In this document: piece by piece, positions 61,766-64,000 of the stretch | How the letters are laid out: each line of letters starts with the position of its first letter | Position numbering within the stretch: position 1 is the first letter of the stretch | Assembly (NCBI GenBank): GCA_019155205.2 | Contig: JAHNZQ020000092.1 | Span: 584,030-648,029, forward strand | Length of the DNA stretch: 64,000 nucleotides | Reading direction: 5' to 3' | From: Gracilaria vermiculophylla | Lineage: Eukaryota; Rhodophyta; Florideophyceae; Gracilariales; Gracilariaceae | Made by a program: the position numbers and the translations under genes | Notes under the pieces: model-generated | Told to the model about the DNA's origin: nothing | Seen by the model: the letters and a program-made list of their open reading frames with translations, nothing else | Database searches by the model: none

Positions 61766-62818
61766 TCAGCCGCCCATGGAGCCGGCGACAATCTCGGAAA
61801 TCTCCTGCGTGATGGCGGCCTGCCTGCCGCGGTTGTACGTCAGGCTGAGGTCCTTGCCCAGCTCCTTGGCGTTGTCCGAGGCGTTGGACATGGCGGACAT
61901 GCGCGCGGCCAGCTCGGACGCAACCGACTCCTGCAGCGCGCGCAGGATCTGGCCGTTGAGGTACAGCGGCAGAATGGCGTTGAGGATCTGCAGCGGGTCC
62001 TGCTCGAAGATCATGTCGGCCGGGAAGGCGGGCGCCGCTTCGTTCTGCACCGTCTCCAGCTTGACGCCCAGGCGGCCCTGCTCCGTGGTAAGCTGGAAGA
62101 TCTCGTCCTCGTCCGACTCGATGCCCTGCGGCGACAGCGGCAGTATGGTGCGCACCGACGCCTCCGACGCGATGAGCGACACGAAGCGCGTGTACACGAG
62201 CTCGACGCGGTCGACGTCGCCGGACAGGTACTCGGCCAGCAGCTCGTCCGAGATGGCGGTGGCCTGCTCGGCGGTGGGCGCCTGCGTGCACTCAAAGTGG
62301 CGGCGGATGGTGCGGCGCGACTTGAAGAAGAGCTGCCCCTTGTTGCCGATGGTGACAATCTCGACGGCGATGCCGGCGGCGGCGAGCTCGGCGGCGCGCG
62401 CCTGCGCCTTCTTGATGACGTACGAGTTGTAGCCGCCGCACAGGCCGCGGTCGCCGCTGACGACCACGAGCGCCACCTTGCGCGCCTCGCGCTGCGCCAG
62501 CAGCGGCAGGTCGGTGTAGTCGGTGTTGAGGCGCTTGATGAGGTTGCCCAGCACCTGCTGCAGCGTCTCGGAGAAGGGGCGCGTGCGCAGCACGGCGTCC
62601 TGCGCGCGGCGCACCTTGGCGGCGGCCACCAGGCGCATGGCGTCGGTGATCTTCTGCGTGTTCTTGACGGACGAGATGCGGTCGCGGATCTCGCGCAGCT
62701 GGCCGGCGCCCATGCGCGGCGCGGCGCGGCGCGGGCTCACGCGCGCGGCGCGCGGGCGCGAGGGCGACGGCAGCAGCGCGGCGCCCGCGAAGGACGAGAC
62801 GAAGCCGAGGGCGTTCAT
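61766..62818 (-). CDS. ATPC: Chloroplast ATP synthase gamma subunit
   Basis: This is the rotating shaft subunit of plastid CF1. ATG 62818 gives 350 residues. Residues 1 to about 35 are Arg/Ser/Ala/Pro-rich, a likely transit peptide. The mature protein begins near GQLREIRDRISSVKNTQKIT and contains VVSGDRGLCGGYNSYVIKK, EQDPLQILNAILPLYLN, LQESVASELAARMSAMSNA and the end AITQEISEIVAG, all typical of the gamma subunit of plastids and cyanobacteria. In the regulatory region, LPLSPQGIESDEDEIFQLT runs straight through. The green-plant segment with the redox-active cysteine pair (CDINGKC in spinach) is missing, so thiol control by thioredoxin is not expected. It faces DPH5 tail to tail. Confidence 0.97.
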   Translation of the reverse strand: MNALGFVSSFAGAALLPSPSRPRAARVSPRRAAPRMGAGQLREIRDRISSVKNTQKITDAMRLVAAAKVRRAQDAVLRTRPFSETLQQVLGNLIKRLNTDYTDLPLLAQREARKVALVVVSGDRGLCGGYNSYVIKKAQARAAELAAAGIAVEIVTIGNKGQLFFKSRRTIRRHFECTQAPTAEQATAISDELLAEYLSGDVDRVELVYTRFVSLIASEASVRTILPLSPQGIESDEDEIFQLTTEQGRLGVKLETVQNEAAPAFPADMIFEQDPLQILNAILPLYLNGQILRALQESVASELAARMSAMSNASDNAKELGKDLSLTYNRGRQAAITQEISEIVAGSMGG

Positions 62819-63445
62819 GGCGGCGGTGCGGGGCGGCAGGCGGCGGCGCGGGCGGGCGGGGGCGGGCGGGCGGACGGACGGCGTGCGGGAGGGTGTAGCG
62901 CAGCGCAGCGGGCGCGGCGCGTGGGCGGGGTGGCGGCGGTGGGATGCGCGCGCATGAGTGGCAGGCGCGGCGCGCGGCGAGGTGCGGCGCGCGCCGTTGG
63001 AGCGGCGAGCTCGTGGGGGGCGGGGGGGCGGCGGGGCAGACGCGCGCCACGTGTCCACGCGGCGGGGGCGCGCTGCGACGTGTGCTCGACGCGCGACTGT
63101 TGGTGGCGCGGGGGCGGTGTAGGCGCGAGTGATTTAGGAGTTGCGAGGTTAGGGTGGGCGGACGCACAGGGCGCGTTTGCTATTGGCGGCGGCCAACACG
63201 CGCTGCGGTGCGGCGTTTTGGGGGCGTGTGCGTGTGGGCAAGAGGCGGGTGCGAGTGATTTACGAGTTGTGGGGAGCGACGGCATGCACGCGAGGTGGAG
63301 CTCGGGGCAACGGGGGCGCAGGGCGACGTTGTAGGGGGCGGCGGCCAAGGGGTGGTAGCGCGCAACGATGCGGCGGGCGCGTTTGGTGCAGGGCGTGTGG
63401 TGAAGAGGGGAGTGATTTACGAGTTATGGGGGCGACGGCGTGCGT
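62819..63445. promoter_or_regulatory. Upstream region of ATPC with three diverged direct repeats
   Basis: 627 bp, very GC-rich. A block reading gcgagtgatttacgagttgt or close to it occurs at 63125, 63251 and 63409, with partly conserved flanks (the last two share ...ggggcgacggc.tgc). The unit is roughly 125-160 bp. It holds the ATPC promoter and the 3' flank of the next minus-strand gene. Confidence 0.55.
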
Positions 63446-64000
63446 CTATGCGAGGATGAGCTTGGGGCATCCACCGCACAGGGCGACCTTCTGGTCGACG
63501 ACGGCAAACACGTCCTGCAGCTTGGCAGAGTCGAGGTCGCGCGTGCCCAGCCCGAACGCCTCGCACACGGCGCGCTCCTCGAAGAAGCCGCGGAAGGTCT
63601 GCATGGCGAGGCACCAGTCGCGGTAGAAGGAGCGCTGGCGCACGCGCACGCGGTTGGTGAGCAGCAGGAAGCAGAAGCACCAGGCGGCGTTCTTGGGGGT
63701 GGTGGACACGCAGATGTCCGGCACGGGCTCCGCCGGCGGCCCGTCGCGGCGCAGCGTGCACGGCGGCTTGAAGGAGTCGCACACGCGGCCCGACGCGTCC
63801 ACGGCCGGGGCGCAGCACGGCGACCCCACGGCGGAGGCGGCGGCCACATCGGTGGGGCACTGCGCCGCGTCGCAGCGCACGCACGCGGCCGGGCAGCACG
63901 CCGTGCCGCTCAGCTTGTTGTTCTCGCACTTGGTGTCGAAGGCGCCGCGCGCGCGCGCGCACAGCAGCGCCGCCGCCGCCAGCAGCAAAAGCGCGCGTAG
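63446..64000 (-). CDS. Cys-rich secreted protein, 5' end outside the window
   Basis: The frame is open to the right edge and begins within a Leu/Ala-rich run (LRALLLLAAAALLCARARG) that looks like the hydrophobic core of a signal peptide; the ATG must lie beyond position 64000. The following 60 residues have the pattern C..N.LSG.ACCPAACVRC....C, then CC, then C.....PPC, which resembles the CC-x-x-x-CG-x-C modules repeated in many algal and oomycete extracellular proteins. A second Cys group lies near the C-terminus (DICVST, WCFCFLL, WCLAM, VCEAFG, LCGGCPKLIL). An extracellular or wall location is inferred. Function unknown. Confidence 0.75.
   Translation of the reverse strand, partial: LRALLLLAAAALLCARARGAFDTKCENNKLSGTACCPAACVRCDAAQCPTDVAAASAVGSPCCAPAVDASGRVCDSFKPPCTLRRDGPPAEPVPDICVSTTPKNAAWCFCFLLLTNRVRVRQRSFYRDWCLAMQTFRGFFEERAVCEAFGLGTRDLDSAKLQDVFAVVDQKVALCGGCPKLILA

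Noticed and set aside
61670..63334. A 550-codon plus-strand frame opposite ATPC
   Set aside because: It is antisense to a certain gene and the peptide is low complexity.
1..64000. CRISPR arrays, operons, ribosomal RNA or phage-like modules
   Set aside because: No regularly spaced repeats of the right kind, no operon-like gene packing and no rRNA sequence were seen; the gene content is eukaryotic nuclear.

Overview
This is nuclear DNA of a photosynthetic eukaryote. Three nuclear-type genes serve a plastid: a bacterial-type sigma factor, the chloroplast ATP synthase gamma subunit and the non-mevalonate enzyme IspD. They sit among typical eukaryotic genes (COP9 signalosome, Sec63, Rab3GAP2, Nup35, UPF3, DPH5, dynamitin). 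Most genes are single uninterrupted reading frames. Only two show introns I can define (eL42/RPL36A and a phosphoglycerate-mutase-like gene), and all four introns are 86-94 nt with GT..CAG ends. The gamma subunit lacks the two-cysteine regulatory module of green plants, and the glutamyl-phosphate reductase is not fused to glutamate kinase. Together with the compact, intron-poor genes this suggests a red alga, perhaps a florideophyte of the Chondrus type. That is an inference, not a proof.

Layout. 1-1.9 kb: the 5' end of a piggyBac-like DNA transposon running off the left edge, with terminal sequence and subterminal palindromes but one in-frame stop. 1.9-6 kb: decayed sequence. 6-25.7 kb: a dense housekeeping block (CK2 beta, SEC63, CSN3, RPL36A, an unknown gene, a 1.4-kresidue coiled-coil protein, Rab3GAP2, IspD, WDR55). 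26-48 kb: AT-richer and gene-poor, with a LINE remnant, microsatellites, an unknown gene, dynamitin, a LON-domain protein, two secreted proteins (one with an apparent nuclease motif), a RING protein and Nup35. 49-64 kb: a second dense block (ProA, a phosphoglycerate-mutase-like enzyme, TTI1, plastid sigma factor, UPF3, DPH5, plastid ATP synthase gamma, and the 3' part of a Cys-rich secreted protein cut by the right edge).

Neighbouring genes usually alternate in strand, giving head-to-head pairs with 0.3-0.5 kb shared upstream regions and tail-to-tail pairs with short 3' spacers. The shared 5' regions of most pairs are very GC-rich, and GC falls strongly towards the 3' ends of both genes. The genes do not form one pathway. 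The common themes are plastid function (sigma, AtpC, IspD), protein and RNA quality control (CSN3, TTI1, UPF3, DPH5, Sec63) and membrane traffic (Rab3GAP2, dynamitin, Nup35). I found no single self-evident new multi-gene system. The most unusual items are the secreted nuclease-like two-domain protein, dynamitin in a putative red alga, and an intron placed directly after the start codon of RPL36A.
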